A stretch of DNA of 60,838 nt from Acidisphaera sp. S103 (GCF_009765975.1 NZ_LMUJ01000092.1:153493-214330), one strand, 5' to 3'; counted from the stretch's first letter, positions 17,553-29,081 are shown. Numbers and translations: made by a program. Notes: a model not told the origin generated them from the sequence alone.

Positions 17553-19535
17553 ATGAGCCCAATCAACACGCCGTTACTCGACCGCGTTCAATACCCGGCC
17601 GATCTGCGCAACTTCTCCGGGGAGCAGTTGCGACAACTGGCGGACGAATTGCGTTCTGAGACGGTGGACTCGGTCTCGGTCACCGGCGGGCATCTCGGTG
17701 CTTCGCTAGGGGTGGTGGAGCTGACCGTCGCCATCCACGCAGTGTTCGACACGCCGCGCGACCGGCTGCTGTGGGACGTCGGGCACCAAGCCTACCCGCA
17801 CAAGATCCTGACCGGGCGGCGCGACCGCATGCGAACGCTGCGCCAGGGCGGCGGGCTGTCCGGCTTCACCAAACGATCGGAGAGCGAATACGATCCGTTC
17901 GGCGCAGCGCATTCGTCGACGTCGATCTCGGCCGGGCTGGGCATGGCGGTCGCCCGTGACCTTAAGATGGCGCGCTACGAAGCGACGCCGCAGGCGGAAC
18001 GGGCGGGCAAGAAGCCGGATGACCGCAATGTGATTTGCGTGATCGGCGACGGCGCGATGAGCGCGGGCATGGCCTATGAGGCGATGAACAACGCCGGGGC
18101 GCTGCATTCGCGGCTGATCGTGATCCTGAACGACAACGACATGTCGATCGCCCCGCCGGTGGGCGCGATGAGTGCCTATCTGTCGCGACTGATGTCGTCT
18201 CGCAGCTTCCTGTCGCTGCGCGAATTGGCAGTCCGCATGGCCAAGCGCTTCCCGCGTGGGATTGAGCGCACCGCTCGGCGTGCCGAGGAATATGCCCGCG
18301 GCATCCTGACCGGCGGCACGCTGTTCGAGGAGCTGGGCTTCTACTATGTCGGCCCGATCGACGGGCATAACCTGGATCACTTGCTGCCGGTGCTGCGCAA
18401 CGTGCGTGAGGCCGAGGACACCGGGCCGATCCTGGTTCACGCGATCACGCAGAAGGGCAAGGGATACGCGCCGGCCGAGAAATCCGCCGACAAGTATCAT
18501 GGCGTGTCCAAGTTCAACGTGATCACCGGTGAGCAGGCCAAGGCGCCGCCGGGTCCGCCCGGGTATACGAAAGTGTTCGCCGACGCGCTGATCGCGGAAG
18601 CCACGAAAGACCCCACCGTGGTCGCCGTCACCGCGGCGATGCCGTCGGGCACTGGGCTCGACCGATTTGGAAAAATGTTTCCGGACCGGACGTTCGATGT
18701 CGGGATTGCCGAACAGCACGCGGTGACGTTTGCCGCTGGCCTGGCGACCGAGGGGATGAAGCCGTTCTGCGCCATCTACTCTACGTTCCTGCAGCGTGCC
18801 TACGACCAGATTGTGCATGACGTGGCGCTGCAGTCGTTGCCGGTGCGGTTTGCCATGGACCGGGCCGGTTACGTTGGCGCGGACGGGGCCACCCATGCGG
18901 GCAGCTTCGATCTGTCCTATCTGGGGTGTTTGCCAAACATGGTGATCATGGCACCGGCCGATGAAGCGGAGCTGGTGCATGTCGTCGCCACCGCCGCGTC
19001 GATCTGCGACCGACCCAGCGCGTTCCGCTATCCTCGCGGCGAAGGCACCGGCGTTGCCCTGCCGACCGAGGGCGAGGTACTGACGCTGGGCAAGGGCCGA
19101 CTGATGCGGGAAGGCAGCAATATCGCCATCCTGTCGCTGGGCACGCGGCTGGGCGACGCGTTGAAGGCGGCAGACGAGCTTGCGGCACGCGGCTTCCCCA
19201 CAACGGTCGCCGATGCCCGGTTTGCCAAGCCGATCGACACCGCGCTGGTGGAGCAGTTGGCCCGCGATCACGAGGTGCTGATCACCATCGAGGAAGCGGC
19301 GGTCGGCGGCTTCAGCGCCCAGGTGATGCAGCATCTGGCGTGGAAGGGGCTGCTTGATTCCGGGTTGAAAATCCGGCCGATGGTGATGCCGGATGTGTTC
19401 ATCGACCACGATTCGCAGCCCAAGCAACTGGCGGAAGCGGGGTTGTCGGCCAAGGACATCGTGTCGGTGGCGCTGACGGCGATGGGTGTGAAGACACCCG
19501 ATGTGCGTCCGGCGAAGCTTATCACGTCGCGATGA
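17553..19535 (+). CDS. dxs: 1-deoxy-D-xylulose-5-phosphate synthase
   Basis: The 660-residue ThDP enzyme condenses pyruvate and glyceraldehyde-3-phosphate, the entry step of the MEP pathway. Visible motifs are the N-terminal [19 protein letters not shown], the ThDP/Mg site [18 protein letters not shown], the transketolase-like [10 protein letters not shown] and [18 protein letters not shown] at 17542-17547 sets the ATG at 17553. It lies between ispA and the hpnM-hpnI-hpnJ run; this placement ties precursor supply to hopanoid modification. Confidence 0.96.
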   Translation: MSPINTPLLDRVQYPADLRNFSGEQLRQLADELRSETVDSVSVTGGHLGASLGVVELTVAIHAVFDTPRDRLLWDVGHQAYPHKILTGRRDRMRTLRQGGGLSGFTKRSESEYDPFGAAHSSTSISAGLGMAVARDLKMARYEATPQAERAGKKPDDRNVICVIGDGAMSAGMAYEAMNNAGALHSRLIVILNDNDMSIAPPVGAMSAYLSRLMSSRSFLSLRELAVRMAKRFPRGIERTARRAEEYARGILTGGTLFEELGFYYVGPIDGHNLDHLLPVLRNVREAEDTGPILVHAITQKGKGYAPAEKSADKYHGVSKFNVITGEQAKAPPGPPGYTKVFADALIAEATKDPTVVAVTAAMPSGTGLDRFGKMFPDRTFDVGIAEQHAVTFAAGLATEGMKPFCAIYSTFLQRAYDQIVHDVALQSLPVRFAMDRAGYVGADGATHAGSFDLSYLGCLPNMVIMAPADEAELVHVVATAASICDRPSAFRYPRGEGTGVALPTEGEVLTLGKGRLMREGSNIAILSLGTRLGDALKAADELAARGFPTTVADARFAKPIDTALVEQLARDHEVLITIEEAAVGGFSAQVMQHLAWKGLLDSGLKIRPMVMPDVFIDHDSQPKQLAEAGLSAKDIVSVALTAMGVKTPDVRPAKLITSR

Positions 19536-19569
19536 TCCATCGGAGAGCGACCCGGGGGAGATGGTTACG

Positions 19570-20205
19570 GTGACCAGACGCACGTTCCTGCTGTTCTCGA
19601 CCGCGGCGGCGGCCATGCTGGCCATCGGTGGGCAGCGCGCTGCGTGGGCCGATGCCACCGCGCCGGTGGATCAGCCGCTGCAGGCGCTGTATGCGGCGCT
19701 GGAGGGGGCGATGCGAGCTGGTCCGCGTGCATCGTTCCCGCAGCGCTTTGATGCGCTGGCGCCGGTAGTGGATCGGGTGTTCGACCTGGAAACCGTGCTC
19801 AAGGTCTCGGTGGGGCTGCGCTGGGACGCAATGAACGCCGACGCGCGACAGCGCCTGCTGACGACGTTCCAGCGGTTCACAGTGGCGACCTATGTCGCCA
19901 ATTTCGACAAATACGACGGCGAGCGCTTCCAGATCTTGCCGGGCGCGCGCGATTCCGGCAGCGACCGCATCGTCGGGACCGAGATCGTAAGCGGCAACGG
20001 CGATCATACGCGGCTGGATTACGTGATGCGGTCCGACAACGGCGCGTGGCGGGCGGTGGACGTGCTGCTGGAGGGTTCTATCAGCCGGGTGGCAGTCCAA
20101 CGGTCCGATTTCCGCAAGATCCTGGCGAGCGGCGACGCCGACGCGCTGATCGCCAGCCTGCGGCAGAAGATCACCGACCTGTCGGATGGCTCGCTGAATT
20201 CATGA
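19570..20205 (+). CDS. hpnM: HpnM family protein (Ttg2/MlaC-like)
   Basis: About 211 residues with an N-terminal export signal. TRRTFLLF looks like a twin-arginine motif, followed by a hydrophobic stretch and cleavage near AWA-DA. The mature part is the Ttg2D/MlaC-type lipid-binding fold (RWDAMNADARQRLLTTFQRFTVATYVANF, split by position about 90-120). HpnM is thought to act in periplasmic hopanoid or phospholipid handling. I prefer GTG 19570, which sits 9 bases after GGGGGAG; ATG 19561 touches that site and is too close. Its stop overlaps the hpnI start. Confidence 0.85.
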   Translation: MTRRTFLLFSTAAAAMLAIGGQRAAWADATAPVDQPLQALYAALEGAMRAGPRASFPQRFDALAPVVDRVFDLETVLKVSVGLRWDAMNADARQRLLTTFQRFTVATYVANFDKYDGERFQILPGARDSGSDRIVGTEIVSGNGDHTRLDYVMRSDNGAWRAVDVLLEGSISRVAVQRSDFRKILASGDADALIASLRQKITDLSDGSLNS

Positions 20206-21440
20206 TGACGGTGCTGGCGGGGGTGGCCGCGGTCCTGGGCGGTGTCGGGGTGGCCGAGGCGCTGGTGGTATCTCGACTGGTCGCGGGCTTTGCCCATCGG
20301 CGCCCGGCTGAGCCGTCCGCTCGGCCGCCGGTGACGGTGTTGAAGCCGCTGCACGGCGATGAGCCGCTGCTGGAGGAGGCGCTGGAGACGTTGTGCCGGC
20401 AGGATTATCCGGAATTTCAGATCGTTTTCGGTGTGCGGGAGGCGTCGGATCCGGCCGTGGTGATCGTGCGCCGATTGCAGGCTCGGTTTCCCGGCGTGGA
20501 TATCGCGTTGGTGGTCGATTCCACGCTGCATGGGAGGAACCATAAGGTCAGCAACCTGATCAACATGCTGCCGGCGGCGCGTCATGACGTGCTGGTGATC
20601 GCGGACGCCGATGTGCATGCGCGGCCGGACTACCTGGATCGGCTGGTGGCGGCGCTGGAAGGGCCCGGGGTCGGGCTGGTGACCACGTTGTATGCGGGTT
20701 TACCGGTGGGCGCGTTGCCCGCTCGGCTGGGTGCCGCCCATATCACGTACGGGTTCCTGCCGAGCGCGGTACTGTCTCGGCGGCTGGGGCGCCAGGACTG
20801 CCTGGGGGCGACGATGGGTCTCCGGCGGGATGACCTGGACCGCATCGGCGGCTTGCGGGCGCTGGTCGATCACCTCGCGGACGACAATGTCCTGGGGCAG
20901 CGGATCGCCGCGCTGGGGCTGCGGATCGCGCTGGCCGATACGGTGGTGCTGACTACGGTGCCGGAGGCCAGCGTGGGGGCGTTGTTCCGACATGAGCTGC
21001 GGTGGGCGCGCACCATACGCGCGCTGGAACCGGTCGGGTTCGCGGCGTCGGTGGTGCAGTATCCGCTGGCCTGGGCGTTGCTGACAGTGCTGCTGGCGGG
21101 CGGCGCGCTGTGGTCCATCGGCGTGTTCTGCATTGCCTGGGTACTGCGGGCGGCCGCCGCACTGGTCGTCGACGGCGCACTGACTCGGGCCTGGTCCGAT
21201 GCATCCGGCTCGCGGGGGCGGGACAGCATTGACGTCGTGGCGCTTGCATTCTGCTGCCCGGTCTGGCTTCTGCCGCTGCGAGACGTCTTTTCAGTGGCGG
21301 TGATGCTGGCCAGTTATGGCGGACGCCAGGTCGACTGGCGCGGTCATGGGTTGCACGCCGACACGCCGCCGCCATTTACCAGACAAGCCGCCGACCCTTC
21401 CCTGGCCCTACGCCGGATCGAGAGAACCAACGCCCAATGA
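20202..21440 (+). CDS. hpnI: hopanoid glycosyltransferase HpnI
   Basis: A 412-residue GT2/GT21 family (ceramide-glucosyltransferase-like) membrane enzyme. HpnI adds N-acetylglucosamine to bacteriohopanetetrol in cyclitol-ether hopanoid synthesis. An N-terminal hydrophobic segment, the nucleotide-sugar site TVLKPLHGDEP, the DxD-type IADADVHA, the DDNVLG segment and RHELRW (the Q/RxxRW motif) are seen, followed by C-terminal membrane segments. ATGA overlaps couple it to hpnM and hpnJ. Confidence 0.9.
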   Translation: MMTVLAGVAAVLGGVGVAEALVVSRLVAGFAHRRPAEPSARPPVTVLKPLHGDEPLLEEALETLCRQDYPEFQIVFGVREASDPAVVIVRRLQARFPGVDIALVVDSTLHGRNHKVSNLINMLPAARHDVLVIADADVHARPDYLDRLVAALEGPGVGLVTTLYAGLPVGALPARLGAAHITYGFLPSAVLSRRLGRQDCLGATMGLRRDDLDRIGGLRALVDHLADDNVLGQRIAALGLRIALADTVVLTTVPEASVGALFRHELRWARTIRALEPVGFAASVVQYPLAWALLTVLLAGGALWSIGVFCIAWVLRAAAALVVDGALTRAWSDASGSRGRDSIDVVALAFCCPVWLLPLRDVFSVAVMLASYGGRQVDWRGHGLHADTPPPFTRQAADPSLALRRIERTNAQ

Positions 21441-22864
21441 TGAAGACCCTGTTTCTGCAGCCGCCCTCCTTCGACGGTTTCGATGGCGGCGCTGGCTCCC
21501 GCTACCAGGCGAAGCGTGAGATCAAGTCGTTCTGGTTTCCGACGTGGCTGGCGCAGCCGGCCGCGCTGGTGCCCGGCAGCAAGCTGATCGACGCGCCGCC
21601 GGCGCGTATCGGGCTGGACGAGGTCGTGCGCCAGGTGCGTGATTATGAGCTGTGTGTGATGCACACGTCGACGCCGTCGTTCGCGTCCGACGTGAAGGTG
21701 GCGGAGGCGCTGAAAGCAGCCAATCCGTCGCTGAAGATCGGGATGGTCGGCGCCAAGGTGGCGGTGCAGCCCGCGGAGAGCCTGGCGCAGGGCGGTGTCA
21801 TCGACTTTGTGGCGCGCAACGAGTTCGACTTCACCATCAAGGAGATCGCCGAGGGCCGAGACTGGGGTTCGGTCGACGGTATCTCCTACCGCAACAACGC
21901 CGGCGTCATCATCCACAACAAGGATCGTGCAACGCTGGAGGACATGGACACGCTGCCGTTCGTGACCGAGGTCTACAAACGCGACTTGCGGATCGAGGAC
22001 TATTTTATCGGTTATCTGATGCACCCGTATGTGTCGCTGTACACGGGCCGCGGCTGCAAATCGCATTGCACATTCTGCCTGTGGCCGCAGACTGTCGGAG
22101 GGCATCGGTATCGGGTGCGTTCCCCCGAACACGTGGCCGAGGAAATCCGCCAGGCCAAGGCGATGTGGCCTCAGGTGCGCGAATTCTTCTTCGACGACGA
22201 CACCTTCACCGACAACCTGCCGCGTGCCGAAGCGATCGCCAAGCTGCTGGGCAAGATGGGCGTTACCTGGTCGTGCAACGCCAAGGCGAATGTGCCGCGC
22301 GATACCTTGAAGGTGCTGAAGGATAATGGGCTGCGGCTGCTGCTGGTGGGTTACGAGAGCGGCAACCAGCAGATCCTGCACAACATCAAGAAGGGTATGC
22401 GGATCGAGGTCGCTCGGAAATTCACCCAGGACTGCCATGAGCTGGGGATCAAGATCCACGGCACGTTCATCCTGGGCTTGCCTGGTGAGACCAAGGATAC
22501 GATCGAAGAAACGATCAAGTTCGCGACGGATATCAATCCGCATACCATCCAGGTGTCGCTGGCCGCGCCGTATCCTGGCACGTTCCTGTACAAGCAGGCG
22601 GTGGAGAACGGCTGGCTGGATGCGGAACATGCCGAACTGGTGGATGACAGCGGCGTGCAGATCGCGCCCCTGCACTATCCGCATCTGTCGCACACGGAAA
22701 TCTTCGACAATGTGGAGACGTTCTACAAGCGGTTCTATTTCCGAGCGCCGAAGATCGCCTCGATCGTTGGGGAGATGGTGCGGAGCCCGCAGATGATGAA
22801 GCGGCGGCTGCGTGAGGGGGTGGAGTTCTTCCAGTTCCTCCGGGAGCGGCATCACGCGGCGTAG
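21437..22864 (+). CDS. hpnJ: hopanoid radical SAM protein HpnJ
   Basis: A 475-residue B12-binding-like plus radical SAM protein. HpnJ converts the amino-sugar of the hopanoid head group to the cyclitol ether by ring contraction. The N-terminal 180 residues have the Rossmann-like cobalamin-domain pattern, and the cluster motif is CKSHCTFC (CxxxCxxC) at about residue 205. GYESGNQQIL and GLPGETKDT are typical of the class. It is coupled by a 4-bp overlap to hpnI. Confidence 0.92.
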   Translation: MMKTLFLQPPSFDGFDGGAGSRYQAKREIKSFWFPTWLAQPAALVPGSKLIDAPPARIGLDEVVRQVRDYELCVMHTSTPSFASDVKVAEALKAANPSLKIGMVGAKVAVQPAESLAQGGVIDFVARNEFDFTIKEIAEGRDWGSVDGISYRNNAGVIIHNKDRATLEDMDTLPFVTEVYKRDLRIEDYFIGYLMHPYVSLYTGRGCKSHCTFCLWPQTVGGHRYRVRSPEHVAEEIRQAKAMWPQVREFFFDDDTFTDNLPRAEAIAKLLGKMGVTWSCNAKANVPRDTLKVLKDNGLRLLLVGYESGNQQILHNIKKGMRIEVARKFTQDCHELGIKIHGTFILGLPGETKDTIEETIKFATDINPHTIQVSLAAPYPGTFLYKQAVENGWLDAEHAELVDDSGVQIAPLHYPHLSHTEIFDNVETFYKRFYFRAPKIASIVGEMVRSPQMMKRRLREGVEFFQFLRERHHAA

Positions 22865-22956
22865 GGCGGGTTCTTGCACACGATTGTCTGCCGGTATGCA
22901 CTTGAAATAGTTGGGGTTTTGGCTTAGTAATTCGGCGTCGGTCTGTGGAGGCGGTG

Positions 22957-23205
22957 ATGCCGGATTACAAGGCTTACGATCATACTGATAATTTTGAATA
23001 CCCGGTTATGGAAGACGCACCGCGGGGCGGGCACCAGGTTGGCGAAGGTGTGATGATGTTCGACTTCCGGCCGGCCTCGGCCGAAGAAGTCGCGATGTGC
23101 GTGCAGATCGATGAGATCCATAACCAGCTCGCACGCGACATACCGAAACTTCAGCATGAGATGGACGAACTGCTGCTTCGTGTCCGCAGGGCGGGCCTGA
23201 TTTAG
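22957..23205 (+). CDS. small conserved-looking protein of unknown function in the hpn run
   Basis: An 82-residue acidic protein with an N-terminal Tyr/Asp-rich part (PDYKAYDHTDNFEYP) and a C-terminal amphipathic helix (HNQLARDIPKLQHEMDELLLR). No membrane segment or signal. GGAG at 22947-22950, 6 bases before ATG 22957, supports translation. Its stop shares one base with the GTG of the next gene, so the two are coupled. I do not recognise the family. It lies between hpnJ and hpnK, so it may function with hopanoid modification, or simply be an insertion. Confidence 0.6.
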   Translation: MPDYKAYDHTDNFEYPVMEDAPRGGHQVGEGVMMFDFRPASAEEVAMCVQIDEIHNQLARDIPKLQHEMDELLLRVRRAGLI

Positions 23206-23564
23206 TGGCGCTCGCGGCGCTTGGGCAACTGTTCAAGTTCGCTCGCGACACGCAGGACCTTTACAAGCTGCATGAGACGGTCAAGGCGACGATCATGGCG
23301 CTGGACAGTCGGTTGCGGGCTGTCGAGGACCGGCTGACCCGGTTGGAGGCCGAACAGGGGCAAGTCGTCAGTGAGGCCAAGAGTGCCGCGACAGGAGCGG
23401 CCACGATGATCGCCAGTGCGGTTATCGCCGATGCTGTGACCCGGGTGACGCGCATCGAGGAGGGACTCAGCCGGTTGTCCGACCGGCATGGTATGTTGGC
23501 TGTTGCGGGCGACAGGGCGTTGCGCAAAGCAGCGCCGTTGGGTGAGTTTGGGATCAGCGGGTAG
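23205..23564 (+). CDS. coiled-coil protein of unknown function in the hpn run
   Basis: A 119-residue protein. Residues about 25-60 form a strong coiled coil (KATIMALDSRLRAVEDRL, LTRLEAEQGQVV), followed by an Ala-rich amphipathic helix (AATGAATMIASAVIADAV) that could lie on a membrane, and a second heptad segment. It begins at GTG 23205, overlapping the upstream stop by one base, so it is coupled to the 82-residue protein. Family not recognised. A partner role for the preceding small protein is a reasonable inference. Confidence 0.6.
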   Translation: MALAALGQLFKFARDTQDLYKLHETVKATIMALDSRLRAVEDRLTRLEAEQGQVVSEAKSAATGAATMIASAVIADAVTRVTRIEEGLSRLSDRHGMLAVAGDRALRKAAPLGEFGISG

Positions 23565-23641
23565 ATCGCCGGCACGCGCCACCTTTCCGGAATCAACCCG
23601 GGTCCCTAGCTTAGCCGCATGATGCACGCTGCTTTCATCGC

Positions 23642-24433
23642 TTGAAAACCGTCACTTTCTCGGCCGACGATTTCGGTCTGTCGGAGTCCGTCAACGAGGG
23701 CATCGAGCGTGCCCATCGGGACGGCGTCCTCCAAGCCGCCAGCCTGATGGTCGCCGGCCTCGCCGCCGCGGATGCTGTTCGTCGAGCACGAGCCAATCCG
23801 TCGTTGCGGGTCGGGCTGCATCTGGTGGTGATCGAGGGGCCGGCCGCCCTGCCCCATGCGCGCATTCCCGACCTCGTTGACGAAGCAGGGCAATTTCCGT
23901 CCGACCAGTTGAAGCTGGGCGTGAATTACTTCTTTCGCCCGCGTGTGCGCCGGCAACTCTGGGCGGAAATCCAGGCGCAGTTCGCCGCCTTTACCGCGAC
24001 TGGCTTGGTGTTGGACCACGCCAATGCCCACAAGCATATGCATCTGCATCCGACGGTTGGAGCGATGATGCTTCGGGCGGGGGCGGCATACGGATTGCGC
24101 CGCATCCGCGTCCCCGCTGAACCGCCGGCGATCATGGCGCGCTGCGGCGTTGCATCGACGTTTGGCGACAAGGTTTTGCACCGCTGGACGCGGATTCTTC
24201 GCCGCCAGGCGCGTGCCGCCGGGGTGGCTACCAACGACCACTGCTTTGGCCTGGCTTGGAGCGGGCATATGACTGCCGATCGCATCCACCGCCTGCTGCC
24301 GCATCTGCCCGACGGCGACAGCGAGATCTACTTCCACCCCGCTGCCTGCCGTGATCCGCTGTTGGATCGGCTGATGCCCGGCTACGAGCACGAGGCGGAG
24401 TTGGCCACGCTGCTGGATACGCGGCTGCGGTAG
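23642..24433 (+). CDS. hpnK: hopanoid-associated ChbG/HpnK family deacetylase
   Basis: A 263-residue YdjC/ChbG-fold metal-dependent deacetylase. HpnK removes the acetyl group from the N-acetylglucosaminyl hopanoid made by HpnI. The metal and catalytic motifs are ADDFGLS at residues 8-14, the LHLVVIEGP histidine, and DHANAHKHMHLHP at about residue 121. The start is a TTG at 23642; no ATG or GTG lies in frame upstream and the ribosome site is weak. It is separated from the two small genes by 77 bp. Confidence 0.88.
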   Translation: MKTVTFSADDFGLSESVNEGIERAHRDGVLQAASLMVAGLAAADAVRRARANPSLRVGLHLVVIEGPAALPHARIPDLVDEAGQFPSDQLKLGVNYFFRPRVRRQLWAEIQAQFAAFTATGLVLDHANAHKHMHLHPTVGAMMLRAGAAYGLRRIRVPAEPPAIMARCGVASTFGDKVLHRWTRILRRQARAAGVATNDHCFGLAWSGHMTADRIHRLLPHLPDGDSEIYFHPAACRDPLLDRLMPGYEHEAELATLLDTRLR

Positions 24434-24532
24434 ACCCGTTGCGGGTCGGCATGGTCCGGGTATCGCTTCCGACGCGTGCCGCGATAGGTGGCCCGGACTT
24501 CGCCGAGCCATGACGGGAGGAAGCGACGCCGA

Positions 24533-25992
<1,460 letters not shown>

Positions 25993-25996
<4 letters not shown>

Positions 25997-26910
25997 TCGC
26001 GGCCTCCCGACTGCAGCAAGCGGCCCATGAAGCCGCCGGGGAAGAACAGGATCACCACCAGGGCGATGGCGGACACCACGAAGGTGGACAACTGTCCCAG
26101 CGGGCGCAGGATTTCGCCGGCACCGATCAGGAAGATCGACCCGACCGCGGCGCCCAGGATGGTGCGGCGGCCACCCAGCACGGCGGCAATGATGACGTTC
26201 ACGCCGACGCCGATATCGACCACGGTGCCGACCGACGCGGTGCCCAAATAGAAGATCAGCATCGCACCGGCCAAACCGGAGAAGAACGCGCTCATGCAGA
26301 ACGCCGCCAGCTTGTGCTTGGCGACGTTGAAGCCCAGCGCCGCGGCCTCGATGGCGTCCTGACCGCTGGCCTGCAGGATCAGTCCGACCGGGGATTGCGC
26401 CAAGCCATACAGGATGGCGCCACTGACGGTCATGAAGGCCAGTGCATAGTAGTAGTTGGTGGAGGCGTCGATCGACAGCACGTCCGGCAGGTCCAGACCG
26501 ATCTCACCGCCGGTGATGCCGGCGAACAGCACCAGCACGTTCTGCAGCAGCAACACCGCGACCAGGGTGATCAGGCCGAAATACGGGCCGGTCAGCCGCA
26601 GCGCCGGGATCGCCAGGACGGCGCCCGCCACCACGGCGGCGAATGCGCCGGCCACCAGGCAGGGTGGGATCGGCCACGACCAGTAATGGTTCAGCAGCGC
26701 CGCGGTGTAGGCACCGATGCCGATCAGGAAGCTGGGGCCGAAATTGACCTCACCGGCGAAGCCGAACAGCAGGTCCCACGACATGGCGAACACGGCATAG
26801 TAGTAGGCCAGCGTCAGCAGCCCGAGGATGTAGCCGTTCACGCCCAGCGGCAGCAGGATCAGCACCAGCAGAGCCGGCACCACCACCTGGAAGGTTCGCG
26901 ATCGCAGCAT
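25993..26910 (-). CDS. livM: branched-chain amino acid-type ABC permease LivM
   Basis: A 305-residue inner-membrane permease with about nine hydrophobic segments and the LivM signature GFAGEVNFGPSFLIGIGAYTAA (seen in parts at about residues 40-60). The ATG at 26910 is preceded by GGGGAGG. It forms the channel with LivH. The substrate may be an amino acid or, given the divergent aromatic-acid genes, an aromatic carboxylate. Confidence 0.9.
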
Positions 26911-26911
26911 C

Positions 26912-27787
26912 TTATCGCCTCCCCAGCAGGCCTTGCGGGCGCACATAGACCACGATGATCAGCAGCAGCAGCGCCGGCACCGTGCGGATGGACGGATTGA
27001 CCAGATAGGCCGTCAGGGTTTCCAGGTAGCCGACAACATAGGCGGCGATCAGCGACCCGGACACACTGCCGAGACCCCCCAGCACCACGATCGCGAACGC
27101 ACTGGCGGTCAGCGTGCCGGCATTGTCGGAACTGACGCCGAGGAAGGCGCCCAGCAGCACGCCGGCGCCTCCCGCCAGCAGCCCGTAGATCGCCCAGACC
27201 AGGATGTAGATGCTGGAAAGCTCGAACCCCAGCAGGGTCAGGCCGCGCGGGTTCATCGCCGCCGCCAGCAACGTCTTGCCGGTGCGGGTGCGGTTGACCA
27301 GCAGGTACAGCAGCGCGATCGCGCCCAGCGACACCGCGGCGGTCAGCACCTCGTTCCACGGTGTGCGGACGCCCATGATGCGGACGACGCCCTCGACCAG
27401 CGGGCGGACGGTCTTAGGATTGTTGGTGAACAGGTAGGCCACCGCCTCCTGCAGCATGATGCCCCACAGCAGGGTGGCGGTCAGCACGAAGATTTCCTTC
27501 TCCTCATGCGGGATCGACGGCGATTTTTGCAACGGCCGGACGATTACGCCGTAGGTGAAGAAAGAACACGCAAGGCTGGCGGCGAGGCCGGCCAGCGCGC
27601 CCAGGTAGGGGCTGACGCCGTAGGTGCCGGAAACCCACCAGGCGATGACGGCGGCCACCACCATGATCGCGCCGTGCGACAGGTTCAGGACGCCGGACAC
27701 ACCGAAGATCAGGGTGAAACCGATGGCGCCGAGGGCGTAGAGACTGCTGATCGCGAAACCATCGATCAGTATCTGCAATGCAAGCAT
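26912..27787 (-). CDS. livH: branched-chain amino acid-type ABC permease LivH
   Basis: A 291-residue LivH permease with about eight membrane segments. Typical pieces are LYALGAIGFTLIFGVSGVLNLSHGA at the N-terminus (shown here in shorter parts: GFTLIFGV, NLSHGA), and a C-terminal VVLGGLGSVSGSLIAA. It begins 64 bp after the binding-protein gene, with a hairpin between, and ends one base before the livM start. Confidence 0.9.
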   Translation of the reverse strand: MLALQILIDGFAISSLYALGAIGFTLIFGVSGVLNLSHGAIMVVAAVIAWWVSGTYGVSPYLGALAGLAASLACSFFTYGVIVRPLQKSPSIPHEEKEIFVLTATLLWGIMLQEAVAYLFTNNPKTVRPLVEGVVRIMGVRTPWNEVLTAAVSLGAIALLYLLVNRTRTGKTLLAAAMNPRGLTLLGFELSSIYILVWAIYGLLAGGAGVLLGAFLGVSSDNAGTLTASAFAIVVLGGLGSVSGSLIAAYVVGYLETLTAYLVNPSIRTVPALLLLIIVVYVRPQGLLGRR

Positions 27788-27815
27788 GAGACTCCGTCCG
27801 GCAGTGCCGGTTTCG

Positions 27816-27842
27816 AAAGAAGGGCGGCCCGAAGACCGCCCT
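27816..27842 (-). terminator. hairpin between livK and livH (attenuator-like)
   Basis: AGGGCGG (27821-27827) and CCGCCCT (27836-27842) form a 7-bp stem; on the minus strand it is followed by TTCTTTC. A weak terminator here would let the binding protein be made in excess over the membrane parts. Confidence 0.4.
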
Positions 27843-27851
27843 CGTGTTCGG

Positions 27852-29081
27852 CTACTGCGGCAGTTTGGTGAAGGCTGGGAAGGCCATCTTGCCCGCGGCG
27901 ACATTGGCCGGCCAGATGGTGACCTGCTTGCCGTTCTGCCACTGCACCATCAGCCCGCTGACAAAGCCCTTCCCGATCCGCAGGCCATGGGCGAACGTGT
28001 CGGTCTTCGGCAGGAACTGGATGCGCCCGATGGTGCCGACATAATCGGTCTTCTCCATCGCCGCGACCATCTTGTCCGGATCGGTGCTGCCCGCTCGGCG
28101 GATCGCGTCGGCCCACATGAATACGTCGTCATAGGACTGGTAGGCGGCGTAGCCGGGCAGGCTGCCGTATTTCTCCTTATAGGCATTGGCGAACGGAATG
28201 GTCTTCGGTGTCACCGCCACGTCCGGCGCCGCCACCGAGTTGAAGATCACGCCGTCGGTCGCGCCGTTGGTATCTTTCCAGAACGTGGCGTTGGTCGCCT
28301 GGCTGGACACGCCATACATCGCCATCGGCACTTGCTGCTGCTGCCACTGCACCGTCGGTTGCACACCGACATGGCTGATGCCGGTCATGATCACGTCCGG
28401 CTTGGCCGCCTCGATCTTGTTGAAGATCGGGGTAAAGTCGGTGGTATCCGGCGACAGGCGGATATGGTCCAGCACCTTCAGGCCGGCTTCCGGCAGGCAT
28501 TTCAGGTATTCGGCGTCCAGCGGGATGGTCCAGGCGGCATCCTCGCTCATCACCACCGTGGTCTTCATGTGCAGGTCGTTGACCATAAGATCTTTCGCCG
28601 CGTCGCAGACGATGTCGGCGATCTGCGTCGAGGCCAGGTAACCGTGGAAGACGTATTTCTCGTGGTCGTAGTCGTCGTGCACGCGCTTGGTGATGTCGTT
28701 ACTGGCCGCGCCGGGGGTGATCAGCGGCATGTGCAGGCGGCCGGCCCAGGGTTCCAGCGCCAGCATCACCTCACTGATATAGGTGGCGATGACGGCACTG
28801 ACCTTGTCTTCCTGTGCCGCGCGCTGGAACGCACGCACCGCGTCGGTGGCGGAGTTGTGGTCGTCGTAGGCGACGATTTCGATCATGCGGCCGTTAACGC
28901 CGCCGGCCTTGTTGATCTCGTCGGCCGCCATCTTGGCGGCGTTGGGGATGCCCACGCCACTGATCGCCGAGGTCTCGGCGATGACCCCGATCTTGATCGG
29001 GTCCGCCGCGTGCGCGAGCGGCGCCGCCAGCACACAACCGAGCGCCGCACCGAACACGGCGTTCCGGTGCGAAATCCGCAT
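27852..29081 (-). CDS. Liv-type periplasmic substrate-binding protein
   Basis: A 409-residue type I periplasmic binding protein (Leu/Ile/Val-binding family) with a signal peptide ending near AHA-AD. The mature chain begins PIKIGVIAETSAISG, the usual first strand. The start at 29081 has AAAGGGA about 8 bases upstream; the open frame continues to 29144 without better signals. It delivers ligand to LivHM. The gene is divergent from ligJ, so an aromatic acid is a plausible ligand; this is inference from context. Confidence 0.88.
   Translation of the reverse strand: MRISHRNAVFGAALGCVLAAPLAHAADPIKIGVIAETSAISGVGIPNAAKMAADEINKAGGVNGRMIEIVAYDDHNSATDAVRAFQRAAQEDKVSAVIATYISEVMLALEPWAGRLHMPLITPGAASNDITKRVHDDYDHEKYVFHGYLASTQIADIVCDAAKDLMVNDLHMKTTVVMSEDAAWTIPLDAEYLKCLPEAGLKVLDHIRLSPDTTDFTPIFNKIEAAKPDVIMTGISHVGVQPTVQWQQQQVPMAMYGVSSQATNATFWKDTNGATDGVIFNSVAAPDVAVTPKTIPFANAYKEKYGSLPGYAAYQSYDDVFMWADAIRRAGSTDPDKMVAAMEKTDYVGTIGRIQFLPKTDTFAHGLRIGKGFVSGLMVQWQNGKQVTIWPANVAAGKMAFPAFTKLPQ

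Noticed and set aside
17706-19658. 650-codon minus-strand frame over dxs
   Set aside because: Antisense shadow of dxs in GC-rich DNA; no motif or ribosome site.
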